This document shows, in pieces, positions 53,548 through 61,870 of a DNA stretch of 64,000 nucleotides (positions within the stretch are counted from its first letter, which is position 1; each line of letters begins with the position of its first letter). A program made the translations under genes and the position numbers. The stretch comes from Deferribacteres bacterium (lineage in GTDB: Bacteria; Chrysiogenota; Deferribacteres; Deferribacterales; Geovibrionaceae), in NCBI GenBank assembly GCA_023395255.1, contig JAEWZN010000007.1:186001-250000 (forward strand), given 5' to 3'. The notes beneath the pieces were generated by a model that was not told where the DNA came from, ran no database searches, and saw only the letters and a list, made by a program, of their open reading frames with translations.

Positions 53548-54630
53548 TTACTCAGCCTGCGGGTTTTTTTTCTTGAATTTACCGATGATATTATCCAAAA
53601 AAGACACATCTTTGTCAACTTCTAAAACCCCGATTGAAGCTGCGAGCTTTTCCTGAATCACCTTGTTGAGGTCGTGTTCGGCGAGCTCTTTTGCCACTCT
53701 TATGCCGTTTTTCACCGCATTTGCATTTGAGCTTCCGTGCCCGATTATGCATACGCCCTCAACGCCGAGCAGGGGTGCTCCGCCATATTCGGTATAGTCC
53801 GCTCTTTCCTTCACTCTCATAAGGGCTTTTCTCGCCATGAGTGCTCCCGCTTTTGCCCAGAAGGAGCTTGTTATCTCCTCCTTAAGCATTTTGGAGATGT
53901 ACCACCCGGCAGATTCGGCAACCTTAAGAGCCACGTTTCCGGAGAAACCGTCACAGACAACCACATCGGTGGTTCCCCTGAAAAGGTCTTTTCCTTCCAC
54001 ATTGCCGTAAAAGTTTATTGCGTTTCCTACGGAGCGCAGGAGGGTATGGACTGATTTGGTTGTTTCATTCCCTTTAACATCCTCCTCGCCTATGCTGAGG
54101 AGGCCGATGGAAGGTCTGGAGAGTCCGAGAACTATCTGGGCGTAGACACTGCCCATTATTGCGAACTGGAAGTAGTTCAGCGGCTTGCAGTCAACATTTG
54201 CGCCGACATCAAGCATGACCGTGTGCCCCTTTATGTTGGGGAGAACAGCGCCGATGGCGGGTCTGTCTATACCGGGCAGAGTGCGCAGAACCATGATGGC
54301 CACAGCCATAACCGCACCAGTATTGCCAGCGCTGAAAAACGCGTCTGCGTTTCCGCTTTTAACATGCTTAAGACCTGTGTGTATGGATGAGTTTCTTTTC
54401 CCGCGCACTATCATGGAGGGGGAATCATCCATGGCTACAACATCTTCCGCATGATCGATTTCGATTTTAGAGGAGGGGAACCTGCCGCATGAGTCGAGCT
54501 CTTTTTTGATAAGCTCTTCCCTGCCCACAAGGAGTATGTCTGCTCCGTATTCGTTGCAGGCGGCAACGGCTCCTTTTACTATCTCCTCCGGGGCGTGGTC
54601 GCCGCCCATGGCATCAACCACAATCCTCAT
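53548..54630 (-). CDS. plsX: Phosphate acyltransferase PlsX
   Basis: PlsX makes acyl-phosphate for phospholipid synthesis. The 360-residue protein begins MRIVVDAMGGDHAPEEIVKGA and has GNTGAVMA and CDGFSGNVALK. It is somewhat longer than many family members, with a basic C-terminal extension (FKKKNPQAE). It follows rpmF by 1 nt. Confidence 0.97.
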   Translation of the reverse strand: MRIVVDAMGGDHAPEEIVKGAVAACNEYGADILLVGREELIKKELDSCGRFPSSKIEIDHAEDVVAMDDSPSMIVRGKRNSSIHTGLKHVKSGNADAFFSAGNTGAVMAVAIMVLRTLPGIDRPAIGAVLPNIKGHTVMLDVGANVDCKPLNYFQFAIMGSVYAQIVLGLSRPSIGLLSIGEEDVKGNETTKSVHTLLRSVGNAINFYGNVEGKDLFRGTTDVVVCDGFSGNVALKVAESAGWYISKMLKEEITSSFWAKAGALMARKALMRVKERADYTEYGGAPLLGVEGVCIIGHGSSNANAVKNGIRVAKELAEHDLNKVIQEKLAASIGVLEVDKDVSFLDNIIGKFKKKNPQAE

Positions 54631-54631
54631 G

Positions 54632-54814
54632 TCAGATTTCAGCCGTCTTGATTACCTGCACTTTTTTGTAGTATCCGCAGGAAGGGCAAACTCTGTGAGG
54701 AAGCTTAAGCTCACCACAGTTTTCGCATTTTCCGAAGGAATGCGCCGTTGCGTGGTGGTGGCTTCTTCTGTGACCTTTTTTGCGACGTGTGGTCTTCTTC
54801 TTGGGTACACCCAT
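54632..54814 (-). CDS. rpmF: 50S ribosomal protein L32
   Basis: The 60-residue protein is basic at the N-terminus (MGVPKKKTTRRKKGHRRSH) and has a zinc site of two CxxC pairs (CENCG and CPSCG). The rpmF-plsX-fabH order is a standard operon start. Confidence 0.97.
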   Translation of the reverse strand: MGVPKKKTTRRKKGHRRSHHHATAHSFGKCENCGELKLPHRVCPSCGYYKKVQVIKTAEI

Positions 54815-54863
54815 TACAGTACTCCTTAATATTTTGCGCTCTCACCGCGGTTGCGGGGAGGCG

Positions 54864-55352
54864 TCAGTTGTTTTTAAGTTTATTAAGAGCGTCCCAGCGG
54901 GGATCGCGTTCTTTCTCTGTTTCTTCTTCTTCGTCTTTTATCAGTTCGCTTCCGCAGGGCTCAGCGCATGTTACTTTCATCGGGAGCAGCAGCAGAGCTT
55001 CCGCCTCGGTGATTTCATCAGTATCAAGCTCGTCACCGTCTATGAGGTAGGCTGAAACATCGTCATCCCCCAGCTCAATTTCATCGGGGAGGCTTTCCTC
55101 AGCGGTTTTTACTATTCTGACACCCACTTCACCCGCAAGCTCAAGAGTTATTTCCCGGAGGCATCTGTCGCAGGGCATGCTGACGCTGGCGTTTATTTTA
55201 CCGTCGAGGTAAAATTCGGTTTTGTTATCCCCGATCGGGAATATGCGTCCGCTGAAAATAACGGATTCGAACTTTCCGCCGTCAAAGGCGAAGCTCCTCT
55301 CTTCCTTTATCTCCAAACCTGTGCTTTCGATGTCTTCCAGTATAATTTTCAA
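54864..55352 (-). CDS. yceD: DUF177/YceD family protein
   Basis: The 162-residue protein has the YceD motif with Cys pairs (CDRCLREITLEL and CAEPCG) and an acidic C-terminal half. YceD proteins are linked to 23S rRNA processing or stability. It precedes rpmF, as in many bacteria. Confidence 0.9.
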   Translation of the reverse strand: MKIILEDIESTGLEIKEERSFAFDGGKFESVIFSGRIFPIGDNKTEFYLDGKINASVSMPCDRCLREITLELAGEVGVRIVKTAEESLPDEIELGDDDVSAYLIDGDELDTDEITEAEALLLLPMKVTCAEPCGSELIKDEEEETEKERDPRWDALNKLKNN

Positions 55353-55401
55353 TGCCTTAAACCTTTGTTCAAACTGCGCGTAGCAGGGCTTTTACCCTTG
55401 A

Positions 55402-55429
55402 TTTTTAACCGTTTTTTAACATCTGTCAA
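55402..55429 (-). promoter_or_regulatory. Possible promoter of the yceD-rpmF-plsX-fab operon
   Basis: On the minus strand TTGACA (55429-55424) is followed after 16 nt by TAAAAA (55407-55402), about 50 nt before the yceD start. The -10 box is a poor match. Confidence 0.4.
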
Positions 55430-55499
55430 CAGGACAGACTTCAAGCGGTCAAAATGAGGGAAAATCTTATATAGATTAAAATGGAAAGTCAAGATCAAT

Positions 55500-55644
55500 C
55501 CGTCTTGCCGCATAAAAGGGAACGTCTGTCTTGTCATAGTTCGCAGAAACCTGCGTCCTGCAGTTCCTGCTCACTCGCAGCCTGCGCAGTAAAACTGCTT
55601 GCTGCTCTGGTTGCGCTTACTTTCCGTCTTGCCGCAGAAAAGGG
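55500..55644. repeat. Direct repeat and decayed modular-repeat material
   Basis: The sequence ccgtcttgccgcataaaagg... at 55500-55520 recurs at 55624-55644 with one change, 124 bp apart. The first copy runs into aacgtctgtc, a degenerate version of the 10-nt loop, without a matching second arm. The sequence between has Gly/Cys-like small ORFs only, none convincing. The gap 55353-55927 holds no gene. Confidence 0.5.
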
Positions 55645-55727
55645 CACATCCTGTCCCTTTTCTGTACACGCTCGCGCCTTGCAGGGCAAGGCTTCGCTTC
55701 GCACGGCGCAACTCCGTCCATGGAGTT
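55635..55727 (+). repeat. Modular variable-stem hairpin repeat, copy 6
   Basis: Stem 1 is cagaaaaggg/cccttttctg with the 10-nt loop CACATCCTGT (55635-55664). The linker acacgctcgc follows, then stem 2 gccttgc-agg-gcaaggc (55676-55692), the linker ttcgcttcgcacggcgc, and stem 3 aactcc/ggagtt with loop GTCCAT (55710-55727). All three stems are complete. Confidence 0.8.
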
Positions 55728-55753
55728 GTATCTCCTGCGGTACGCGCTCCACG

Positions 55754-55812
55754 GGCACATCCCTGTGCCTGAGTGCCTGAATCACGCACGGCGCAACTCC
55801 ATCCCTGGAGTT
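55754..55812 (+). repeat. Modular variable-stem hairpin repeat, copy 7 (partial)
   Basis: A short stem ggcac/gtgcc with loop ATCCCT (55754-55769) is followed, without linker 1 or stem 2, by cacgcacggcgc. Stem 3 is aactcc/ggagtt with the same loop, ATCCCT (55795-55812). It lies in tandem after copy 6. Confidence 0.65.
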
Positions 55813-55840
55813 GTATACATCATTGCGAACTCAGCAGAGA

Positions 55841-55874
55841 AAGACTGCCACGTTGCTCCGCTGCTCGCGGTCAC
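55841..55874 (-). repeat. Dispersed GACTGCC...GTCAC repeat, third copy
   Basis: The stretch aagactgccacgttgctccg through tcgcggtcac is a diverged reverse-oriented copy of the repeat at 9923-9957 and 2247-2280. It lies just before the end of the pirin gene. Confidence 0.55.
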
Positions 55875-55927
55875 ACAGCAGAGCGTCATTCTGAGATCCT
55901 TCATTACACTGCTTTGTGAATTGATGC

Positions 55928-56764
55928 TCAGCGGTTCTTGATAAACGTGCCTCTGTCAAGCTCGTCAAAGGCGAGTTTAAGTTCCTCATCCATGTTCATA
56001 ACAATGGGGCCGCCCCATGCAATGGGTTCATTAAGCGGCTGGCCGTGAACGAGAATGAACCTTGCGCCTTTTTCTGAATATGCCCTGAATGTATCCCCTT
56101 CGGTGAAGAGAACCGCCTGTTTTGCGGCCGAAGGAGCCGAGTCCGCGAAGCTGCATTCCCCCTGCATGATATATACGAAGAGGTTTTCATCCGCAGGAGT
56201 GGCGTAAGTCCATGTATGTCCGGGTTTTACGGTTACGTCAAGGAAGGTTACGGGGAGGTGCTCACCTTTCATTCCTCCGTGATTTCCTTTATACTCCCCC
56301 GCGACTATGGCCACCGCAGCCGCGTCATCCTCCACCTTAGCCACCAGATCCGGCGTGATGTCCCTGTAGGCGGGCTCGGTCATTTTCTTTTTTGCGGCTA
56401 GGTTCACCCATAGCTGCAGACCAAGCATCCGCGGGGAGGGCTGCGGCATTTCCTGATGGAGTATGCCGCTTCCGGCGGTCATCCACTGACACGCGCCGGA
56501 GGTGATCACCCCTTTGTTTCCCAGACTGTCCTGATGCTCGATCTCCCCTTCTATAAGATAAGTCACCGTCTCAATCCCTCTGTGGGGGTGCATAGGGAAG
56601 CCTTTGATGTAGTCCTCCGGATTTGTGGAATCGAAAGCGTCCAGAAGGAGGAAGGGGTCGAACTTCTCCGCGTTTCTTCTGCTCAGCACACGGTTGAGGT
56701 GCACTCCCGCACCGTCAACGGAGGCTCTGCCTGTCACTGTTTCTCTTATTGTGCGTAGTTTCAT
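55928..56764 (-). CDS. Pirin family protein (bicupin)
   Basis: The 278-residue protein has the pirin N-terminal cupin with the metal-binding segment GFPMHPHRGIETVTYLIEGEIEHQDSLGN, followed by TAGSGILHQEMP, and the pirin C-terminal domain. Some pirins act as quercetin dioxygenases or redox-linked regulators. Its role here is unknown. Confidence 0.93.
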   Translation of the reverse strand: MKLRTIRETVTGRASVDGAGVHLNRVLSRRNAEKFDPFLLLDAFDSTNPEDYIKGFPMHPHRGIETVTYLIEGEIEHQDSLGNKGVITSGACQWMTAGSGILHQEMPQPSPRMLGLQLWVNLAAKKKMTEPAYRDITPDLVAKVEDDAAAVAIVAGEYKGNHGGMKGEHLPVTFLDVTVKPGHTWTYATPADENLFVYIMQGECSFADSAPSAAKQAVLFTEGDTFRAYSEKGARFILVHGQPLNEPIAWGGPIVMNMDEELKLAFDELDRGTFIKNR

Positions 56765-56949
56765 GGCTATCTCCTTCGGGTAAATATAAATATCAGAAGT
56801 GCGGCCGCAAGGGCTTATACCGCCTCTCTGCCGCCCTGATTCCAGCAGATTATTCTTACTTTTTTATAAATTGACACTTATCCCGCCTGCGGGTAAAGTC
56901 CGGTTATTCGGTTTCGGAAAATACATTTTAACATTAAAGGTGATAAAAT

Positions 56950-58257
56950 ATGAAGCTTACTGTAATCGGCGCGGGCTATGTTGGCCTTGTGACTGCTGCG
57001 TGTCTGGCTGACACCGGCAACGAAGTAATGTGCGTTGAAAAGGTTTCCTCAAAGCTTGCAACCCTTAAAAACGGGGAATCGCCCATTTATGAGCCGGGAC
57101 TTACGGAAGTTCTTAAGAAAAATATAGCCTCCGGTAATATACGCTTTACAGACAGTATAGAAGAGGGCGCAAAGTTCGCCGAAGCTGTTTTTCTCTGTGT
57201 GGGAACTCCGCAGAGTGATACTGGCAAGGCAGACCTCTCTCAGGTTGAGGAGGCAGCAAGGCAGATCGCAGAGGTTGCGGACGGCTACAAGCTGATCATC
57301 GAAAAATCCACAGTTCCCGTCAACACCCACAGAAGGGTGAAGATGACACTGAAAAGATATGCAAACCCGAATGTGACTTTTGATGTGGCATCAAACCCCG
57401 AATTTCTCCGCGAAGGCTCGGCGCTTTACGATTTCACCAATCCGGACAGGATAGTTGCCGGAGTTGAGAGCGAAAGGGCGGAAGCTATATTCAGAGAGCT
57501 TTACAAGCCTTTCACGGACAAGGGTTTCCCCCTGCTGATAACTACCCCCGCGGCGGCGGAGCTCATAAAGCATGCTTCAAACTCATTCCTTGCCCTTAAA
57601 ATATCATATATAAATATGGTTGCGGATCTCTGCGAAAAAGTCGGTGCGGATATTGAGCTTGTGGCTGAGGGGATGGGGTATGACAAGCGCATAGGCAGGG
57701 CTTTCCTGAACGCAGGGCTCGGCTACGGCGGAAGCTGCTTCCCCAAAGACATCAAGGCTTTTATCAACATGGCGGACGAAAACGGTGTGGATTTTTCTCT
57801 CCTTGAAGAGGCTGATTTCATAAACGCTGCCAGAAGAACAAAATATCTCGCTATGGTGGAAGACCTCCTCTGGATAACAAAAGACAAGGAAATCTGCATA
57901 TGGGGGCTTGCCTTCAAACCCAATACGGACGATATAAGGGAAGCGCCCGCCATCGACATAGTGCGTGAACTCGTCTCTCAGGGGGCGAAACTCCGTCTCT
58001 GCGATCCGAAGGCTGTTGAGAACTTCTCAAGACTTTTTCCCGAAGACGGGCAGATAAAATATTATGAAGATAAGTACGCGGCGGCAGACGGTGCGGACGC
58101 TGTTCTCCTCGTAACAGAGTGGAAGGAGTTTCTTGAGGCTGACGCGGCTGAGCTGAAAAAAATAATGAAGCTGCCGCTTGTCATAGACGGCAGAAATGCT
58201 TTTGATCCGAAAAAGATGAAGGAACAAGGGGTGGAATATTACAGCATCGGCAGGTAG
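56950..58257 (+). CDS. ugd: UDP-glucose 6-dehydrogenase
   Basis: Ugd oxidises UDP-glucose to UDP-glucuronate with NAD. The 435-residue protein has [17 protein letters not shown] at the N-terminus, the catalytic Cys in [13 protein letters not shown] near residue 261, and the ending YYSIGR. AAAGG precedes the ATG. The next gene uses its product. Confidence 0.97.
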   Translation: MKLTVIGAGYVGLVTAACLADTGNEVMCVEKVSSKLATLKNGESPIYEPGLTEVLKKNIASGNIRFTDSIEEGAKFAEAVFLCVGTPQSDTGKADLSQVEEAARQIAEVADGYKLIIEKSTVPVNTHRRVKMTLKRYANPNVTFDVASNPEFLREGSALYDFTNPDRIVAGVESERAEAIFRELYKPFTDKGFPLLITTPAAAELIKHASNSFLALKISYINMVADLCEKVGADIELVAEGMGYDKRIGRAFLNAGLGYGGSCFPKDIKAFINMADENGVDFSLLEEADFINAARRTKYLAMVEDLLWITKDKEICIWGLAFKPNTDDIREAPAIDIVRELVSQGAKLRLCDPKAVENFSRLFPEDGQIKYYEDKYAAADGADAVLLVTEWKEFLEADAAELKKIMKLPLVIDGRNAFDPKKMKEQGVEYYSIGR

Positions 58258-59227
58258 ACGGAAAACAGTCCTTATAACAGGTGCGGCCGGGTTCATAGGC
58301 AGCCACCTCTGCGACCGCTTTCTGGCGGAGGGGTGGAAGGTTATCGGCATGGACAACCTGATAACGGGCTCCATGGACAACATCGCCCACCATCTGGGGG
58401 ATGATTCATTCCGGTTTATCAAATACAACGTAACAAACTATATTCATATTGAGGGCAGGGTTGATCTGGTGCTGCATTTTGCATGTCCGGCCAGCCCTGT
58501 GGATTATCTCAATTTCCCTATCCAGACCCTTAAGGTGGATTCCGTGGGAACGATGCACACCCTCGGCCTTGCCAAGGAGAAGGGGGCGAGATACGTTTTC
58601 GCCTCAACCTCAGAAGTGTACGGAGACCCGGAGGTTCACCCTCAGCCTGAAACTTACTGGGGCAATGTGAACTCCGTGGGTGTGCGCTCTGTCTATGATG
58701 AGGCGAAAAGGTTTTCCGAAGCCATGACAATGGCATATCACAGAACCCACGGCGTTGATGTGCGCATAGTGCGTATATTCAACACCTACGGCCCCAGAAT
58801 GAGGCTGAATGACGGCAGGATAATACCGAACTTCGCATATCAGGCATTGCAGGGTGAGCCTGTAACCGTTTACGGTGACGGCAGCCAGACCCGCAGCTTC
58901 TGTTATATATCGGATCTGGTTGAGGGCATATACAGAACAGCAGTGCAGGACGGGCTGGACGGAGAGATAATAAATCTCGGCAACACTGACGAATATGCTG
59001 TTGAGGACTTCGCACGGCTTATAATAGGCTTTCTCGGTTCAAAGTCCGAAGTTGTTCACAAGGAGCTTCCTCAGGACGACCCGAAGAGAAGATGCCCGGA
59101 CATCACAAAGGCGGAAAGGGTTCTCGGCTGGCGGCCGGTGGTGAGCATCTACGAAGGTCTCAGGCAGACAATAGAGTTTTTCAGGCATACAATAAACAGA
59201 AACGGGGGAACAAAGGAGAATGGCTAA
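58238..59227 (+). CDS. UDP-glucuronate decarboxylase (UDP-xylose synthase), non-canonical start proposed
   Basis: This SDR-family enzyme converts UDP-glucuronate to UDP-xylose. From the proposed start it has 329 residues, with the Rossmann motif [11 protein letters not shown], the segment [16 protein letters not shown], the catalytic Tyr-x-x-x-Lys (YDEAKRFSE), and [10 protein letters not shown]. The first ATG in frame is 58349, which lies after the Rossmann motif. The frame is open from 58220 and has no ATG, GTG or TTG before the motif. AUU at 58238, about 6 nt after AAGGGG, is a plausible start, overlapping the end of ugd. A sequence error or another start cannot be excluded. Confidence 0.85.
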   Translation: MTASAGRRKTVLITGAAGFIGSHLCDRFLAEGWKVIGMDNLITGSMDNIAHHLGDDSFRFIKYNVTNYIHIEGRVDLVLHFACPASPVDYLNFPIQTLKVDSVGTMHTLGLAKEKGARYVFASTSEVYGDPEVHPQPETYWGNVNSVGVRSVYDEAKRFSEAMTMAYHRTHGVDVRIVRIFNTYGPRMRLNDGRIIPNFAYQALQGEPVTVYGDGSQTRSFCYISDLVEGIYRTAVQDGLDGEIINLGNTDEYAVEDFARLIIGFLGSKSEVVHKELPQDDPKRRCPDITKAERVLGWRPVVSIYEGLRQTIEFFRHTINRNGGTKENG

Positions 59228-59984
59228 GCTTCCTCTTTCCGTCTGCTTCATTTCTTTCAACGAAGAAGCAAACATGGAAAGAACGCTGAAAAGCGTTGCA
59301 GATATAGCATCAGAGATAATAGTGGTGGATTCGCACTCTACTGACAAAACTGTTGAGATAGCGGAAAAATTCGGGGCAAAAGTTTACAGAGAAGACTGGA
59401 AAGGCTTCGAGAAGCAGAAAAACTCCGCTCTGGAAAAATGCACACAGCCGTGGATACTTTCCCTTGACTGTGACGAGGTTCCGGACGATGCGCTCCGCCA
59501 TTCCATAGTCGGTGCTGTGCTCAGCGGGGCTTTCAGCGGCTATATCCTGAGCAGGCGCACGTTTTATGCGGGAAAATTTCTCCGCTTTTCATGGCAGCCC
59601 GACCGTAAACTCCGCCTTGTAAAGGCTTCCGCACAGCCTGAATGGCGCGGCGGGGATATTCACGAATATCTTCATATCGAAGGCGAAACAGGCCGACTCG
59701 AAGGCGAATTACAGCATTTCTCATATAAAGATATAGAAGACCACATGCACAGGCTGATTAAATATGCCCGCCTTTCCGCCGGGGCATACAGGAAGAAAGG
59801 GCGGAAGATGTCTTTCTTTAAGCTCATTTTCAGCCCGCTTGGGGCATTCCTGAAAAAATATATACTCCGTCTGGGTTTTCTGGACGGGTTCCGGGGATTT
59901 CTCGCCGCGTTCAGCAGCCTTCTTTATGTATTTCTCAAATATGTTTTCCTCTGGGAACTGGAGATGAAAGACCGTGATTCCTAA
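59220..59984 (+). CDS. Family 2 glycosyltransferase (WaaE/KdtX-like)
   Basis: The 254-residue protein starts [23 protein letters not shown] and has the DxD-type motif in SLDCDEVP, plus the WaaE-like segment [12 protein letters not shown]. Such enzymes add a glucose to lipopolysaccharide core. The C-terminal 60 residues are hydrophobic and basic. It overlaps the previous gene by 8 nt and lpxK by 11 nt. Confidence 0.88.
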   Translation: MAKLPLSVCFISFNEEANMERTLKSVADIASEIIVVDSHSTDKTVEIAEKFGAKVYREDWKGFEKQKNSALEKCTQPWILSLDCDEVPDDALRHSIVGAVLSGAFSGYILSRRTFYAGKFLRFSWQPDRKLRLVKASAQPEWRGGDIHEYLHIEGETGRLEGELQHFSYKDIEDHMHRLIKYARLSAGAYRKKGRKMSFFKLIFSPLGAFLKKYILRLGFLDGFRGFLAAFSSLLYVFLKYVFLWELEMKDRDS

Positions 59985-60885
59985 AGTTATCTCTGTCGGG
60001 AATATATCCCTCGGCGGCACAGGCAAAACCCCTTTCACAATCAGGCTCACTAACTATTTCCTCAGTCAGGGGAAAAAGGTCTGTGTGCTTTCCAGAGGGT
60101 ATAAGGGGAAGATAGGGCTTGAAACCAATGTAATCTCCGACGGGGAGAATATACTCATAAAACCGCCGCTGGCTGCGGATGAACCTTATATGATTGCGGA
60201 AAACTGCAAAGGGGCGATCGTCATCACCGGAAAGGAGAGGGCAGACAGTGCCGCTTACGCTATGGAGCATTTCAGGCCGGATCTGTTTATACTGGACGAT
60301 GGCTTTCAGCATAAAAGGATGCACAGGGATCTTGACATTCTCCTGCTGGATCACAGAAAGCCTATTTCAACAGGACTCCCTTTCCCTTTCGGCTATCTGC
60401 GGGAGTTTCCGAAAGGAATACGCCGGGCGGACATCATAGTTTTTACCAGAGCCGACAATACCGAAGTACCGAGCAATGTTGTGCCGCTGGTGAAGGACAA
60501 ACCGTTTTTTTTCAGCCACATAGAGTTCAGGGGCATAAGAACTGCGGACGGATCGCTCCTCTCTGCCGATGACATGGCGGGGAGAAAGTGCCTCGGCTTT
60601 TCGGGCATAGCAGGCGGCGGCAGATTTTTTGCCTTTCTCTATGAAAACGGCGTAAACATCGTAAAAAGCAGACAGTTCCCCGACCATATGCACTACTGCT
60701 GCGGGACTCTGGACAAGCTGGAGAATATAGCGGAGCATTATAAGCTGGATATGATAATAACCACCCAGAAGGACTTTGTGAAAATACCCGAAGACCGCAG
60801 ACATAAATATGCCTATGCCGAAATCGATATAGCGCTCGATGATGAGGCAGGATTTTTCGGAGAGATAGCGAAAAAAATAGGCTAA
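59974..60885 (+). CDS. lpxK: Tetraacyldisaccharide 4'-kinase LpxK, short form
   Basis: LpxK phosphorylates the lipid A precursor at the 4' position. The 303-residue protein has the P-loop GGTGKTPFT, the segment LSRGYKGK, and ILDDGFQHKRMHRDLDILLLD. It begins [16 protein letters not shown] at a GTG start. Normal LpxK proteins have about 40 residues of membrane helix before this point. Here an in-frame stop (59965-59967) rules out an upstream extension. It may rely on another anchor. Confidence 0.9.
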   Translation: MIPKVISVGNISLGGTGKTPFTIRLTNYFLSQGKKVCVLSRGYKGKIGLETNVISDGENILIKPPLAADEPYMIAENCKGAIVITGKERADSAAYAMEHFRPDLFILDDGFQHKRMHRDLDILLLDHRKPISTGLPFPFGYLREFPKGIRRADIIVFTRADNTEVPSNVVPLVKDKPFFFSHIEFRGIRTADGSLLSADDMAGRKCLGFSGIAGGGRFFAFLYENGVNIVKSRQFPDHMHYCCGTLDKLENIAEHYKLDMIITTQKDFVKIPEDRRHKYAYAEIDIALDDEAGFFGEIAKKIG

Positions 60886-61157
60886 AGGCTGTTTTTAAGG
60901 TCTCTGTAGAAGTTTTCGTGCGGAGCAATGAAAATAAGCCTCAGAGTTTTGTCATCAAATTCGTAGGCTATAAGATAAAGCTGGTTTGACAGTCTGCATT
61001 TGTAAACATAAATTCCTGCCAGATCCCCTTTTTTCTGCTCACCGGAATCAGGTGATGAGGCAAGCTTCCTCACCTCTTCATCCAGCGCAGTTATTTGCTT
61101 TTTTTCCAGTTTCTTTTTCTGCCTCGCGAAGGCAGGGGACTGAACTACCTGCCTCAA
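60882..61157 (-). CDS. RelE/ParE-family toxin
   Basis: The 91-residue basic protein has the RelE/ParE fold pattern (FARQKKKLEKKQITALDEEVRKLA...GDLAGIYVYKCRLSNQLYLIAYEFDDKTLRLIFIAPHENFYRDL). It is probably a toxin that acts on mRNA at the ribosome or on gyrase. It overlaps the antitoxin gene by 4 nt and converges on lpxK, overlapping it by 4 nt. Confidence 0.85.
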   Translation of the reverse strand: MRQVVQSPAFARQKKKLEKKQITALDEEVRKLASSPDSGEQKKGDLAGIYVYKCRLSNQLYLIAYEFDDKTLRLIFIAPHENFYRDLKNSL

Positions 61158-61381
61158 GCTCCTTCTCCGAAGATATACGGCTCACAGCCCGACTGCTCCG
61201 CCTCTTCTCTGGCAAGCATTATTGCCTTGATCATGGAAAAGGGCATATCCGGATTCTGCTCAGCAGCTTTTCCCATTTTTGCCCAGAACTCTATCTGCGC
61301 GGATAATGATCTGTTCTCTGCCTTGGCGTGTATTTTTGCACTCTTTATTATTTCATCACTTATTTTGACAGCCTGAGACAT
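61154..61381 (-). CDS. ParD-like antitoxin
   Basis: The 75-residue protein begins SQAVKISDEIIKSAKIHAKAENRSLSAQIEFWAKMGKAAEQNPDMPFS, a ribbon-helix-helix type of the ParD-like family. It precedes the toxin in the same transcript. Near its promoter lies an inverted repeat that could be its operator. Confidence 0.82.
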   Translation of the reverse strand: MSQAVKISDEIIKSAKIHAKAENRSLSAQIEFWAKMGKAAEQNPDMPFSMIKAIMLAREEAEQSGCEPYIFGEGA

Positions 61382-61398
61382 ACTGCACCTCTGGAGTA

Positions 61399-61437
61399 AA
61401 TATAGACGTTGTGCGACTTAATGCAACTAAAAGTTGC
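61399..61437 (-). promoter_or_regulatory. Toxin-antitoxin promoter and candidate operator
   Basis: On the minus strand TTGCAT (61426-61421) and TATATT (61404-61399) are 16 nt apart. The perfect inverted repeat GCAACT-AAA-AGTTGC (61423-61437) overlaps the -35 box. It suits autoregulation by the antitoxin. Confidence 0.6.
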
Positions 61438-61490
61438 TCTGTTTCCGCTTGACTTTGGTGTATAAAAACCTGATCTTAAAATCTGTCGAT

Positions 61491-61533
61491 GTGAGGACGG
61501 CCTCACCTCTCGGTTACATCAGGGGACGGCCCC
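61491..61533 (+). ncRNA. Guanidine-II (mini-ykkC) riboswitch
   Basis: Two hairpins carry the loop ACGG: gtgagg-ACGG-cctcac (61491-61506) and gggg-ACGG-cccc (61522-61533). Tandem hairpins with ACGR loops are the definition of the guanidine-II riboswitch. It lies 22 nt before the start of a guanidinium exporter gene, with the ribosome site GAGG between. A T-run (61536-61541) follows the second hairpin. Confidence 0.93.
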
Positions 61534-61555
61534 GCTTTTTTAAATGAGGTTTAAA

Positions 61556-61870
61556 ATGGCGTGGACTCTCCTTTTCATCGCAGGACTTTTCGAAATCATC
61601 TGGGCTCTGGGGCTTAAATACAGCCAGGGCTTCTCAAAACTGCTTCCGTCAGTTATCACAATAGCCGCAATGCTCATAAGCTTTTACCTTCTCTCATATT
61701 CAATGAAGACTCTCCCCATGGGCACAGCTTACGCCGTCTGGACGGGAATAGGGGCAACTGGCATTTTCATCTGCGGGGTGATTTTTCTCAGTGAGCCGCT
61801 CACCCTTGTCAGGGGTTTGTCTGTTCTGCTTATCGCGGCGGGGATAGCGGGATTGAAGATAGCGGGCTAG
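61556..61870 (+). CDS. gdx: Guanidinium exporter Gdx (SMR family, SugE type)
   Basis: This 104-residue, four-helix small multidrug-resistance protein starts at ATG 61556, with GAGG 6 nt upstream. It has the transport Glu13 (IAGLFEIIWALGLKYSQGF) and PMGTAYAVWTGIGATG, which match Gdx rather than the drug-exporting Emr subtype. It is preceded by a guanidine-II riboswitch, which confirms the substrate. Confidence 0.95.
   Translation: MAWTLLFIAGLFEIIWALGLKYSQGFSKLLPSVITIAAMLISFYLLSYSMKTLPMGTAYAVWTGIGATGIFICGVIFLSEPLTLVRGLSVLLIAAGIAGLKIAG

Noticed and set aside
55481..55789. Overlapping frames of 70-99 codons on both strands before the pirin gene
   Set aside because: They lie within repeated hairpins and direct repeats, with no consistent coding signal.
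61544..61555. ATG 61544 as the start of the exporter
   Set aside because: This ATG overlaps the GAGG ribosome site used by ATG 61556, and the family length fits the later start.
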